From assembly GCA_007126675.1 (NCBI GenBank), contig SLAU01000074.1, forward strand, positions 1 to 16,209: a DNA stretch of 16,209 bases. Direction: 5' to 3'. Shown in pieces: positions 1 to 8,162 of the stretch. Under the pieces are notes generated by a model. It was given only the letters and a program-made list of their open reading frames with translations. It ran no database searches and had not been told where the DNA came from. Both the position numbers and the translations under genes were made by a program. This DNA is from Balneolaceae bacterium (GTDB lineage: Bacteria; Bacteroidota; Rhodothermia; Balneolales; Balneolaceae). How positions within the stretch are numbered: position 1 is the first letter of the stretch; each line of letters starts with the position of its first letter.

Positions 1-40
1 AAAAGTGAAAAGTGAAAAGTGAAAAGTGAAAAGTGAAAAA
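1..40. repeat. Tandem heptamer repeat (AAAAGTG)x5
   Basis: The window opens with five exact copies of the 7 bp unit AAAAGTG (1-35) followed by AAAAA. The array may extend beyond the left edge. It lies 20 bp downstream of the stop codon of the minus-strand gene at 61-396. Its 7 bp period matches the word length of repeats in other gaps of this window, although the word itself differs. Confidence 0.9.
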
Positions 41-60
41 TTGTTTGTATGGCTTAGATT

Positions 61-396
61 TTACATGCTAAGCTTATCCACTTTATTCATCATTTGAACT
101 CCATGAACAAGCGACGCTCCTCCGCGAATGGCTGCTGCCACATGTACTGCTTCCATCATCTGTTCTTCCGAATAACCTTTCTCAAGGCTCTCTTCGGTGT
201 AGGCATCAATACAATAGGGGCACTGAACCGCGTGTGAAACGGCCAGGGCAATCAGGGATTTTTCACGGGCCGAAAGTGCACTGTCGGCAAACACGGTTCC
301 GTAGTAATCGAAAAATTTATCAGCAAGTTCTTTTTGAAATTCGCCAACATCGCCAAATTTTTTGAGATCATCAGGGTTATAGTAGGTTTTATCCAT
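61..396 (-). CDS. AhpD-like/carboxymuconolactone decarboxylase-family protein, probably the arsenosugar-associated peroxidase-like type
   Basis: A 111-residue all-helical protein of the AhpD/CMD fold. The core reads LSAREKSLIALAVSHAVQ followed by CPYC (Cys59, Cys62), the redox CxxC of alkylhydroperoxidase-like proteins, and then a second helix with HVAAAIRGGASLVHG. Glu45 occupies the place of the conserved Glu of the family. The position four residues after Cys62, often His in AhpD (CxxCxxxH), is Tyr66 here. From memory, the CPYCIDAYT motif and the short length fit the 'arsenosugar biosynthesis-associated peroxidase-like' subgroup, usually found beside a radical SAM protein and an arsenite methyltransferase. 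Those would have to lie off the left edge, so this subgroup is inference. The protein lacks a signal peptide and is expected in the cytoplasm. The start is ATG at 394-396. The gene diverges from the AbgT transporter on its right. Confidence 0.78.
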   Translation of the reverse strand: MDKTYYNPDDLKKFGDVGEFQKELADKFFDYYGTVFADSALSAREKSLIALAVSHAVQCPYCIDAYTEESLEKGYSEEQMMEAVHVAAAIRGGASLVHGVQMMNKVDKLSM

Positions 397-645
397 TGTG
401 TATAATTTTAAGATTCATTGTTAACTGCTTAAAGTTTACTACGAAAAAAATGTTTGTCAGGATAACGTTTGTAATCCATAGATAAAAAAGCTCTGTGTAA
501 ACTTTTTAACAAAACAGTAACGATTGAATTACGTTCAATTTTATTGCGACAAAATTATTGCCCAAAAAATGTTGCATCATCTGCTGAATCTCTTATTTTC
601 CATCTGTCTCTGATCAAACTGAAACGGAAATCATAATTTTGATAC
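397..645. other. Divergent intergenic region between the AhpD-like gene and the transporter
   Basis: This AT-rich 249 bp stretch separates two divergent genes and must hold both promoters. The only structure I see is a short inverted repeat, TTGAA-N5-TTCAA, near 526-540. It is too short to call an operator with confidence. No convincing -35/-10 pair and no small gene was recognised. Confidence 0.4.
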
Positions 646-2250
646 GTGGCTGAAGAAGAAAAAAAAGAACCTGAACAGGAAAATGAAATGCCGGAGTCGG
701 AGGGACGCGGTACGTTGTTTGATAAATTTCTGAACGTAATTGAAACAACCGGAAATAAATTGCCGGATCCCGCCATGCTTTTCTTTTGGCTGCTCGTACT
801 TGTATGGGTATTGTCGGCAGCATTATCACCTTTCGATTTTGGTGAAATTGATCCGCGAACCGGTGAAAAACTGTTGGTACAAAATCAACTGACCGGTGAA
901 AGTCTGGCTCAATTTCTTGCAAATATGGTAAACACTTTTGTGTTGTTTGCACCGCTTGGAATTGTGCTTGTTGCGATGCTTGGCGTGGGTGTAGCAGAAC
1001 ATTCGGGCTGGATTGATGCCGGACTGAAAAAACTGCTTGGTTTTACCCCTGCCTCTCTGCTTACCCCGATGTTGATTTTTATTGCAATTGTTAGTCATAC
1101 CGCTGCAGATGCCGGATATGTACTCGTAATACCGCTTGGAGGTGTCATTTTCTATGCCGCCGGCCGGCATCCGCTGGCAGGTATTGCTGCGGCCTTTGCC
1201 GGGGTTAGCGGTGGATTTTCCGCTAACTTCATACCGTCGGCTATCGATCCGCTATTGATGAGTTTTACCCTTGAAGCCGCCCGGATTCTCGATCCTGATA
1301 TATCACTGAATCCGATCAATAACTGGTACTTTACATCCGCTTCCTGTTTACTGATTGTAGCCGTTGGCTGGTATGTGACTGATAAGATTGTTGAACCTCG
1401 CCTTACCGGAATTGAAGTAGATGGTGATGAAGATGAAATGCCGCAGATGGAAACTGTTACTCCAAAAGAAAGCCGCGCATTCTGGTGGGGTTTTGGCGCG
1501 ATGATGCTTGGTATTGTGGGTTTAATTTTATGGGCAATTCCTGAAGGATCATCATTAAGAGGACCTGACATGGTTGATCCTGAAGTACAGTCACTGGTAT
1601 CGTTTCAGGCACCTTTGATGCAGGCGATTGTTCCGCTGATCTTCGTACTGCTTCTTATTCCGGGTGTGGTGTATGGATATGCTTCCGGGAAATACGAAAG
1701 CTCCAAAGATATGATCAACAATATGACCAAATCGATGGAAAGCATGGGGTATTACATCGTGATGGCCTTTTTCTGTGCGCTTTTTATTGATGCATTTGGA
1801 GAGTCAAACATCGGTCTTTTAGTGGCGCTGAAAGGAGCGAATTTCCTTGAAGCACTTGCTTTGCCGGGACAGGTAACCATTGTTGGAATTATTATTCTGA
1901 GTGCATTCGTGAACCTGCTCGTGGGTTCTGCATCTGCGAAATGGGCGCTCATCGCCCCGATTTTCGTGCCGATGCTGATGCAGCTTGGTATTTCTCCTGA
2001 CCTTACCCAGGCCGCTTATCGTGTGGGTGATTCGGTGTCTAACATTATTACACCGTTGCTGCCATATTTCCCGCTTGTAGTAGTATTCTGCCAGCGCTAT
2101 GTTAAAAATACAGGAATTGGTACGCTTATCTCGATGATGCTTCCTTACTCAATTATCTTCGGTGTTACCTGGACAATCTTCCTGCTGATTTACTGGTGGC
2201 TAGGTATACCTCTGAGTTTCGAAGCACATTATGTGTATCCGGCGCCTTGA
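646..2250 (+). CDS. AbgT-family transporter (p-aminobenzoyl-glutamate transporter/efflux type)
   Basis: A 534-residue polytopic inner-membrane protein close to the usual AbgT/MtrF/YdaH length. After a charged, Glu-rich cytoplasmic N-terminus (about 25 residues) comes the family start FLNVIETTGNKLPDPAMLFF, comparable to the 'ERIGNKVPHP' start of E. coli AbgT. Further family segments are FAPLGIVLVAMLGVGVAEHSG, SHTAADAGYV, AAGRHPLAGI and the ITDKIIEPRL-like block VTDKIVEPRL (near residue 250). The C-terminal half holds SASAKWALIAPIFVPM and the GDSVSNIITPLLPYFPL segment. Solved family members have nine membrane helices plus re-entrant hairpins. Substrates reported for the family are p-aminobenzoyl-glutamate (uptake) or antimetabolites such as sulfonamides (efflux); which applies here cannot be told. 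The longest reading starts at GTG 646. ATG 688 (residue 15), with AGGA about 9 bases upstream, is an equally plausible start. It ends just before a hairpin terminator. Confidence 0.9.
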   Translation: MAEEEKKEPEQENEMPESEGRGTLFDKFLNVIETTGNKLPDPAMLFFWLLVLVWVLSAALSPFDFGEIDPRTGEKLLVQNQLTGESLAQFLANMVNTFVLFAPLGIVLVAMLGVGVAEHSGWIDAGLKKLLGFTPASLLTPMLIFIAIVSHTAADAGYVLVIPLGGVIFYAAGRHPLAGIAAAFAGVSGGFSANFIPSAIDPLLMSFTLEAARILDPDISLNPINNWYFTSASCLLIVAVGWYVTDKIVEPRLTGIEVDGDEDEMPQMETVTPKESRAFWWGFGAMMLGIVGLILWAIPEGSSLRGPDMVDPEVQSLVSFQAPLMQAIVPLIFVLLLIPGVVYGYASGKYESSKDMINNMTKSMESMGYYIVMAFFCALFIDAFGESNIGLLVALKGANFLEALALPGQVTIVGIIILSAFVNLLVGSASAKWALIAPIFVPMLMQLGISPDLTQAAYRVGDSVSNIITPLLPYFPLVVVFCQRYVKNTGIGTLISMMLPYSIIFGVTWTIFLLIYWWLGIPLSFEAHYVYPAP

Positions 2251-2271
2251 TAGTCTTTGATAGTCGTGAGA

Positions 2272-2328
2272 TTTGAGTCTTGAGTCGTGAGGGTTTTCCT
2301 TGGCTTCTCAAGACTCAAGCCTTTTTAT
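2272..2328 (+). terminator. Hairpin terminator, probably bidirectional, built from a TGAGTCT word
   Basis: A perfect 12 bp stem (TTGAGTCTTGAG at 2273-2284 with CTCAAGACTCAA at 2307-2318) encloses a 22-base loop and is followed by GCCTTTTTAT. It lies 22 bp after the transporter stop and between two convergent genes, so it probably ends the transporter transcript. It may also act on the opposite strand. The arms are made of the heptamer word TGAGTCT, shared with the element at 3131-3198. Confidence 0.75.
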
Positions 2329-2355
2329 GAGCATCAAACAGTTGGAAAAGATTTA

Positions 2356-3114
2356 TTAAGCCTGAACTTTTTTTGAAATGTTCTTAACTGTTTCACCAAT
2401 CAGCTTAAGATCTTTTTCTCTTGAAAGCCGGTGTTCACCATCAGGGATCAAAATAAGCTCAGAGCTTTCTTCTCCGATGAGCCGGTGCAGTTGTTCCGAT
2501 TTCTGCCAGGGCACATCCGCATCTTTTTTTCCGTGAATAAGGGCCACAGGAATATCCAGCTTGATGGAATTTTTATGCAGCAGAAGGTGGTCATTGCCAC
2601 TTTCAAGAAGCTTTTTGGTGATGATTACAGGCTCCTCCTGGTAATCACTGGGTTGTTCGATAAAACCCTGCCTGTTCATCAACTCCCGCTGTTCATCGCT
2701 CATTCGCCGGTGCCAGATATCCTCGGTAAAATCGGGAGAGGATGCGATGCCAACCAGGCCCCGAATTTTTTGTGGCCGTTTTAGTGCAGTCAACAGGGCA
2801 ATCCATCCGCCCATCGAGGAACCAACTGCAACCACCGGGGCGTCGGTCAGTTCGTCGAGCACCAAAAGTGTATCGTTTAACCAGTCGGTGAATGTGCCAT
2901 CCTCAAACCTGCCGTCTGATTGCCCGTGCCCGCGATAATCAAACCTGACATAGGCCTGGTTTAAGTTCCGGCACAGCTTTTCCAGGTACGTGGCTTTTGT
3001 CCCTTCCATGTTCGAGAAAAAGCCGGGCATAAACATAATGGTGGGGGAGTTGCCGTCCAGCCTTTTTGCGGCAATAGAAAGCTGATCAGGAGTTTTGAGA
3101 AATGTAGTTTCCAA
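2356..3114 (-). CDS. Alpha/beta hydrolase, ABHD10-like serine hydrolase
   Basis: A 252-residue cytoplasmic alpha/beta-hydrolase. The visible elements are the oxyanion-hole region FMPGFFSNMEGTKA (residues 28-41), the RFDYRGHGQSDG strand-turn (57-68), the nucleophile elbow G-S-S100-M-G, an acid in HGKKDADVPW (Asp198 or Asp200) and the catalytic His228 in DGEHRLS. The FFSNMEGTKA, DYRGHGQSDG and GSSMGGWIALL blocks resemble the ABHD10/palmitoyl-thioesterase-like bacterial hydrolases. The natural substrate (acyl-thioester or another ester) cannot be told. The only start in frame after the upstream stop is TTG at 3112-3114, which gives the expected N-terminus; no clear Shine-Dalgarno site is present. 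It lies 90 bp downstream of gltB on the same strand, separated by a strong hairpin, so any co-transcription would be partial. Confidence 0.85.
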   Translation of the reverse strand: METTFLKTPDQLSIAAKRLDGNSPTIMFMPGFFSNMEGTKATYLEKLCRNLNQAYVRFDYRGHGQSDGRFEDGTFTDWLNDTLLVLDELTDAPVVAVGSSMGGWIALLTALKRPQKIRGLVGIASSPDFTEDIWHRRMSDEQRELMNRQGFIEQPSDYQEEPVIITKKLLESGNDHLLLHKNSIKLDIPVALIHGKKDADVPWQKSEQLHRLIGEESSELILIPDGEHRLSREKDLKLIGETVKNISKKVQA

Positions 3115-3130
3115 GTTTGAAATCTTTATA

Positions 3131-3198
3131 GTCCTGAGTCCTGAGTCCTGAGTCTTGAGTCGAGAGTTTTATCCTCACTTCTCAAGACTCAAGACTCA
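3131..3198. repeat. Inverted heptamer-word hairpin between gltB and the hydrolase
   Basis: Left arm TGAGTCCTGAGTCTTGAG (3142-3159) faces right arm CTCAAGACTCAAGACTCA (3181-3198). The 18 bp arms differ at one position, which becomes a G:U pair in RNA of the minus strand. The left side carries extra GAGTCCT units back to about 3131. The segment CTTCTCAAGACTCAAG is identical to the right arm of the hairpin at 2272-2328, so these two are copies of one dispersed family. It begins 6 bp after the gltB stop and has no U-tract, so it could attenuate or stabilise the transcript end. Confidence 0.8.
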
Positions 3199-3204
3199 TA
3201 TCTA

Positions 3205-6200
3205 TTAAACTGCTGCTTCTTCTTTGTTTTCCTCTGATTCCTGAAACTTAATAAATCCTTTAGGTACTATCCTGACAAATTGAGAACAGTTTTTATCCCA
3301 GTTTTTCAGATATGCAGCTGCTTTATTACTTCCGGTTTTGCTGAGATGCTCTTTTAACAGTGCTTCAAGTTCTAATTTGGAAGCTTTATCCAAAGGCGCA
3401 GAAACAACATAATCAGTGTTAATTTGATGCGCCTGATCTTCACGCAGATAAAGTGTTCCGCCCGTCATACCTGCACCTATATTCTTGGATACCGCACCAA
3501 GTATGGCAACAACTCCGTTGGTCATATATTCGCAGGCATGTAAACCGGCGCCTTCTGCTACAGCAACGGCGCCGCTGTTTCGAACGGCAAAACGGTCGCC
3601 GGCAAAACCGTGAACAAAAAGCCGGCCGCCGGTTGCACCGTAAAGTGCACAGTTACCGATAATGGCATTTTCGGTGGGATCAAAAGTAACACCTTTCGGC
3701 GGATTTATTACAGCTGTACCGCCCGACATACTTTTACATACAGAGTCGTTGGCTTCTCCCCGCAGGTTTACATTGAATCCGTCTGTCAAAAATACACCAA
3801 AACCCTGTCCGGCACTTCCGGTGAACTCAAGATTCAAAGTTCCGTTAAACCGGTGATCGCTTTCGGCTTTTCCTTTCTTTTGAATCTCCGCATGCCGTTT
3901 GGCTGAAACTTTTTGGGCAATTAAACCGCTAAGTGTTGCCATAGCGGCTCTGTCTTCTGTTGTGATAGCTGATGAAAGGGATATCTCACCTTCTTTATCA
4001 ACAGCAGAGTTGCACTTTTCGATGAGCAGTTTATTCAGATCGCTTACATTTTCACCGAATGGATTAGCCTGCCTGTTTATTTGATTCAGTGGTTCGCCTT
4101 TAAACCAGCCTATATCAATATTGCGTTCATCAATCAGCTCAATATGTTTCTCTTTTATTGTGAGCAGATCAATTCGCCCGATTATTTCTTCAATTGAAGA
4201 AGCTCCGATTTTTGCAAGTTCGCGGCGAACATCTTCAGCCAGTATATCAAGCATGCGTACTACGTGATCTTTGTGGCCTTTGTACTTGGCTTTAAATTTA
4301 GGATCGTGTGTTGCGATTCCGGTCGGGCAGGTATTTTTTTCACAAATACGGGCCATTACACAGCCTTCGGCAACCAGCAGCAGCTTGCCGAAATCAAACC
4401 CTTCAGCGCCAAGTATTGCCGCACTCACGATGTCGGCACCGGTATGAAGGCCGCCGTCGGTCCTTAGCTCAACAAATTCCCGTAAGCCATGTTCGCATAG
4501 TGTGCGGTGAACTTCCAGCAAGCCAATTTCCCAGGGCAAGCCTGCATGCTTCATTGAAGTTAAAGTAGCAGCACCCGTGCCGCCATCGCCGCCTGAAATA
4601 TGAATCACGTCAGCTCCCGCTTTTGCGACTCCCACGGCAATGGTTCCGATATTTTCACCGGAAACCAGTTTCACATTTACTTTTGAACCGGGATTCACCT
4701 GCTTCAGCTCATAGATGAGTTGTTTCAGATCTTCGATACTGTAAATATCGTGAAGTGGCGGCGGGGAGATAAGATCAACTCCGGGTTCACTATGGCGCGC
4801 ATGGGCAATATCTTCGTTCACTTTAATTCCCATAAGCTGCCCGCCTTCTCCCGGCTTGGCACCCTGTGCAATTTTAATCTGAATTTCATTACCTGTTACA
4901 AGGTATTCTGCGGTAACTCCAAAGCGTCCGCTGGCAACCTGTTTTACAGATGCTGTTATACCCAAAGTGTAGTAGTAAGGATTTTCACCGCCTTCACCAC
5001 TGTTACTTCGTCCGCCAATCTCTTTCATTGCAAGGAATATATCCCGCTGCGATTCTGCACTTATCGCCCCAAAACTCATGGCTCCCGACCCGAATCGCCT
5101 GGTTATTGAACGGAGATTCTCAACCTTATCCGGAGAAATTTCACTGCCAACCTTTTTGAAACCGAACAGATGACGAGGATTAACAGGCGAATCATTCTCG
5201 CCGTTTTTAAGATATTCTTCATACAACCCGGTGTCTTGTAGTGAAAACTCGCTGTTCCTTACAATATCATGAATGATTTTAGACCGGGTATTGGTCATGG
5301 AGTGTTTCTCCCCATTGGTTCCGCGGTTATGTTCCTTAAACTGGAATGTGCGTACCGGTTTAGCATCCGGCCCGGCTTCTTCAGCCAGGTTTGTGAAATG
5401 AAGAATCTGATCAACCAGCTCTTTTATATTTATTCCACCCAGCGGACTGAACAATCCCGGGAAGAACAGTTCCTTTATTTCAGGACCGATACCGAGAGCA
5501 GTGAACAGTTTGGAGCTTTGATAACTCCGGGCAACCGAAATCCCTGATTTCGACATAATCTTCAAAAAGCCGCTGTTCAGTGCCTCGATCAGGTTATTTT
5601 CTTTTTGATCGGCATCTATCTTGCTCAGTTTTCTGTGCTCATCAAAACGGGCAAATTCGATTGCGCGATAAGGACATACCGCCGTTGCTCCAAATCCGAT
5701 CAGCGCTGCAAGATGATGGGTGTTTCTTACCTCGGCGGTATCAACAACGATAGAAGCATCTAAACGCTGACCGGATTCATTCAGTGCATTTACCAGTGCG
5801 CGCAGCATAAGAAGGCTGGGAATGGGGGGCTGCCTGAACGTTGCATTACGGTCGGTAATTATGATGATAGATGCTCCGTTTTGTATTGCATTCAAAGCTT
5901 CTCTGGTTATGTTTCGGATCGCCGAACGAAACCCGACTTCGCCATGCTCGCGATGAAAAAGCATTTCAAATGTGGCAGTTTTTATGCGCGACTCAGTGTC
6001 ATTCAACTGCTGAAGCGTTTTCATCTGCCCAAGTGACAGCAGAGGTGTATCAATCTCAAATCCCGGGGATTGAGGGATCAGCTCTTTTGGAGAAAAGATA
6101 TTCGGCCGTTTTCCAAGATACATTGTCATATCCGTTACATTCTTTTCCCGTATATAGTCGAGCGGGGGATTTGTAACCTGTGCAAAATTTTGGTAAAAGT

Positions 6201-7659
6201 AATCGAAGAATGATCTCGGCTGATCAGAAAACATTGCAGGCCGGGCAGTATCACCCATCGAGCCAATGGGTTCTTTGGCATCGGTGATCATGGGAATCAG
6301 CAGTTTGTCAAAATCTTCCTGCGTATAACGGAACAGGTTGGTGTTTCCGAAGCTTTGATCTGCTTCCGAAATTTCCTGCCGTGAAAGTGGCTCAAGACGA
6401 TGTTCAAACTTCGCATCAAAATTTTCACGCGAAAAGCTCGGATCACGGTGATGCACTTTGCCGACAGCCAGATCCATCTTAATTCCGTTTCCGGCTTGCA
6501 GTGAACCTTTAGAAGTAATTTTCTCGGGCGCTGCTTTGAAAGATCCGGCTTCAGAGCTCACATAAAGATGATCATCGGTGATCATCCATCGGCACGGACG
6601 AAATCCATTACGATCGAGTCGTGCTCCTATAGAAGAACCATCACAAAACGAAATAAATGCCGGGCCATCCCAGGGTTCCATCGCCCTGCTCCAGAATTTA
6701 TAGAAACTGTTGTTTTCAGAAGCCGGCGGGATCATAATTGCAAGAATATCCTCAACAAATGGAATACTGCTCCGGTAAGTAAGCGACTCAACCATCTCAT
6801 TTAAACTGCCCGAGTCACTGATTTGCTCACGCGTCAGAAGTTCATCTTTGGGAACTCCCAGATATTTTTCGCGAGAAATTGCCCAGGATCGGTTCCCGGT
6901 TATAGTGTTGATTTCACCGTTATGGCCGATGATTCGGAAGGGCTGTGTTTTATCCCACGAAGTTTTCGTATTAGTAGAAAACCTTCTGTGAAACAGGGCA
7001 AACCTGGTTTTAAACTCAGGGTTTTTCAGATCATGATAAAAATCACTTAGTGCATCAGCCTTGGTTAACGCTTTATAAACAATAGTTCGGGCAGAAAGCG
7101 AGGCAAAAAAGAATTCTCTGACGATGCCATGCTCCTTTTCCTTGGTCCTGGTCATCTGTTTTGCTGTGTAAAGCAGCCTATCAAAAGAGCTGTCGGTTCG
7201 GCAATGATCGGGCCTTTTAATGAATGCATGCAATATAAATGGCATCGACTCGCGTGCAAGCGTTCCTAACACGGTCGGGTCTACCGGTACAATTCTGTAT
7301 TCCAGCACCTTGAGCCCATAAAAACCAAATGTGTCTTCAAACACACGCAGAGCTTTGCCGCGACGGTGGCTGTCATGCGGGGCAAAAATGGTAGCTACGG
7401 CAACTTCTCCGGCCTTGTACCCGAACATCCCGAACGGGATATCTGCCATAATACCAGCTCCATCACTGGAAATGAGATCGGCATTACAGGCCCCGCGATG
7501 CTCCACACATGAAAGAGCATCAAGAGCTTGTTTTAGATTATCGTGTGTGTATTCATTTTTGCGGCTGGCGATAAACCCTACACCACAAGAAGATTTTTCC
7601 GGAAAAGGAGTAGTTCTGTTCACGTTGGATGAGCGATTGGTTTCTGAAAATTGATACAA
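3205..7659 (-). CDS. gltB: Glutamate synthase large subunit (GOGAT)
   Basis: A 1484-residue protein of normal GltB length that makes two glutamates from glutamine and 2-oxoglutarate. Domains in order: a short propeptide (1-24) that would be removed to expose the catalytic Cys25 of SSCGVGF; the class II glutaminase domain to about residue 430 (EHRGACNAD, RRFSTNT, HNGEINT); a central domain to about 780; the FMN-binding synthase domain (about 830-1190; GSGAMSFGAIS, GEGGENP, KPGEGGQL, SGGDGGTGA); the 3Fe-4S cysteines Cys1100, Cys1106 and Cys1111 in a C-x5-C-x4-C pattern; and a C-terminal glycine-rich beta-helix. No gltD small subunit is adjacent, so it is either encoded elsewhere or the enzyme is ferredoxin-dependent. 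The first possible start is TTG 7659, directly after an in-frame TAG; GTG at 7623 (residue 13) is the alternative. Both leave a propeptide before Cys25. A promoter candidate lies at 7761-7788. Confidence 0.96.
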   Translation of the reverse strand: MYQFSETNRSSNVNRTTPFPEKSSCGVGFIASRKNEYTHDNLKQALDALSCVEHRGACNADLISSDGAGIMADIPFGMFGYKAGEVAVATIFAPHDSHRRGKALRVFEDTFGFYGLKVLEYRIVPVDPTVLGTLARESMPFILHAFIKRPDHCRTDSSFDRLLYTAKQMTRTKEKEHGIVREFFFASLSARTIVYKALTKADALSDFYHDLKNPEFKTRFALFHRRFSTNTKTSWDKTQPFRIIGHNGEINTITGNRSWAISREKYLGVPKDELLTREQISDSGSLNEMVESLTYRSSIPFVEDILAIMIPPASENNSFYKFWSRAMEPWDGPAFISFCDGSSIGARLDRNGFRPCRWMITDDHLYVSSEAGSFKAAPEKITSKGSLQAGNGIKMDLAVGKVHHRDPSFSRENFDAKFEHRLEPLSRQEISEADQSFGNTNLFRYTQEDFDKLLIPMITDAKEPIGSMGDTARPAMFSDQPRSFFDYFYQNFAQVTNPPLDYIREKNVTDMTMYLGKRPNIFSPKELIPQSPGFEIDTPLLSLGQMKTLQQLNDTESRIKTATFEMLFHREHGEVGFRSAIRNITREALNAIQNGASIIIITDRNATFRQPPIPSLLMLRALVNALNESGQRLDASIVVDTAEVRNTHHLAALIGFGATAVCPYRAIEFARFDEHRKLSKIDADQKENNLIEALNSGFLKIMSKSGISVARSYQSSKLFTALGIGPEIKELFFPGLFSPLGGINIKELVDQILHFTNLAEEAGPDAKPVRTFQFKEHNRGTNGEKHSMTNTRSKIIHDIVRNSEFSLQDTGLYEEYLKNGENDSPVNPRHLFGFKKVGSEISPDKVENLRSITRRFGSGAMSFGAISAESQRDIFLAMKEIGGRSNSGEGGENPYYYTLGITASVKQVASGRFGVTAEYLVTGNEIQIKIAQGAKPGEGGQLMGIKVNEDIAHARHSEPGVDLISPPPLHDIYSIEDLKQLIYELKQVNPGSKVNVKLVSGENIGTIAVGVAKAGADVIHISGGDGGTGAATLTSMKHAGLPWEIGLLEVHRTLCEHGLREFVELRTDGGLHTGADIVSAAILGAEGFDFGKLLLVAEGCVMARICEKNTCPTGIATHDPKFKAKYKGHKDHVVRMLDILAEDVRRELAKIGASSIEEIIGRIDLLTIKEKHIELIDERNIDIGWFKGEPLNQINRQANPFGENVSDLNKLLIEKCNSAVDKEGEISLSSAITTEDRAAMATLSGLIAQKVSAKRHAEIQKKGKAESDHRFNGTLNLEFTGSAGQGFGVFLTDGFNVNLRGEANDSVCKSMSGGTAVINPPKGVTFDPTENAIIGNCALYGATGGRLFVHGFAGDRFAVRNSGAVAVAEGAGLHACEYMTNGVVAILGAVSKNIGAGMTGGTLYLREDQAHQINTDYVVSAPLDKASKLELEALLKEHLSKTGSNKAAAYLKNWDKNCSQFVRIVPKGFIKFQESEENKEEAAV

Positions 7660-7760
7660 CTAATAATCAGATAAATTCCCACTCATGCAATAAATTTTTT
7701 TATGGAAGCGCTTTTAACTCTTTAATTTATGCGTAAATAAAAAAACGGCTTAAAAATTAA

Positions 7761-7788
7761 AGTATAAATCGCGCAGTTGAACCGTCAA
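7761..7788 (-). promoter_or_regulatory. Putative sigma70-like promoter for gltB
   Basis: Read on the minus strand: TTGACG (7783-7788), a 16 bp spacer and TATACT (7761-7766). It is about 100 bases upstream of the TTG start of gltB, in the 201 bp AT-rich gap after hisE. This would let gltB be expressed separately from the his genes. The match is close to consensus, but the gap is AT-rich, so chance resemblance is possible. Confidence 0.45.
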
Positions 7789-7808
7789 TTTAATAAGGAA
7801 AGTATACG

Positions 7809-7821
7809 ACTGCCCGGCAGT
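7809..7821. promoter_or_regulatory. 13 bp palindrome ACTGCC-C-GGCAGT upstream of the gltB promoter
   Basis: This perfect odd-length palindrome lies about 20 bp upstream of the putative gltB -35 box and 39 bp downstream of the hisE stop. Position and symmetry suit a dimeric regulator binding site for gltB. It could instead be a weak hairpin (5 bp stem, 3-base loop) at the end of the hisFE transcript. No family assignment is possible. Confidence 0.35.
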
Positions 7822-7860
7822 TACTTAGCGCAATTTTGAAAACTGAAATACTGCCTGAAC

Positions 7861-8160
7861 CTATTTTTTACTTCTCAGCATCATTTCCTTTATGATATCA
7901 TCAAGCGGGATATCTCTTTCAACGAGCAGCACAAGCAGGTGATAGATCAGGTCGGCAGATTCATTAATCACTTCAGAATCTTTTTTGTTTTTAGAAGCGA
8001 TGATCAGCTCAACCGATTCTTCTCCGAGTTTTTGCGCAATTTTATCGATTCCTTTTTTGAAAAGCCTTGTTGAGTAAGAGCCCTTTGGTTTGTCTGCTTT
8101 TCTTTCAATTAGTAAGCGTTCCAGATCATATAAAAACTCTACTTCTTCTTTGATTGCCAT
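7861..8160 (-). CDS. hisE: Phosphoribosyl-ATP pyrophosphatase (stand-alone HisE)
   Basis: A 99-residue all-alpha NTP pyrophosphohydrolase that converts phosphoribosyl-ATP to phosphoribosyl-AMP, the second step of histidine synthesis. It shows the family core GSYSTRLFKKGIDKIAQKLG followed by the metal-binding acidic helix EESVE (Glu47, Glu48, Glu51) and ESADLIYHLLVLL (Glu67 and Asp70 in the place of the second metal-binding pair). The length is that of HisE alone. In many bacteria of this lineage HisE is the C-terminal half of a fused HisIE of about 200 residues, but here no HisI (cyclohydrolase) part is present, either upstream in frame or elsewhere in the window. The ATG is 2 bp after the hisF stop, so the two genes are surely co-transcribed and probably translationally coupled. 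Confidence 0.92.
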   Translation of the reverse strand: MAIKEEVEFLYDLERLLIERKADKPKGSYSTRLFKKGIDKIAQKLGEESVELIIASKNKKDSEVINESADLIYHLLVLLVERDIPLDDIIKEMMLRSKK

Positions 8161-8162
8161 CT

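Noticed and set aside
1..40. CRISPR array
   Set aside because: The units are direct 7 bp repeats with no spacers; no cas genes are present.
526..540. TTGAA-N5-TTCAA operator in the divergent promoter region
   Set aside because: Five-base arms in very AT-rich DNA are expected by chance; noted only in the intergenic entry.
614..1952. Antisense open frames across the AbgT gene
   Set aside because: They are shadows of a well-conserved membrane protein gene and show no protein-like composition of their own.
7660..7686. Eight-codon leader peptide (MSGNLSDY) ending just before the gltB TTG
   Set aside because: It is too short to distinguish from chance, lacks a ribosome-binding site, and has no regulatory amino-acid run.
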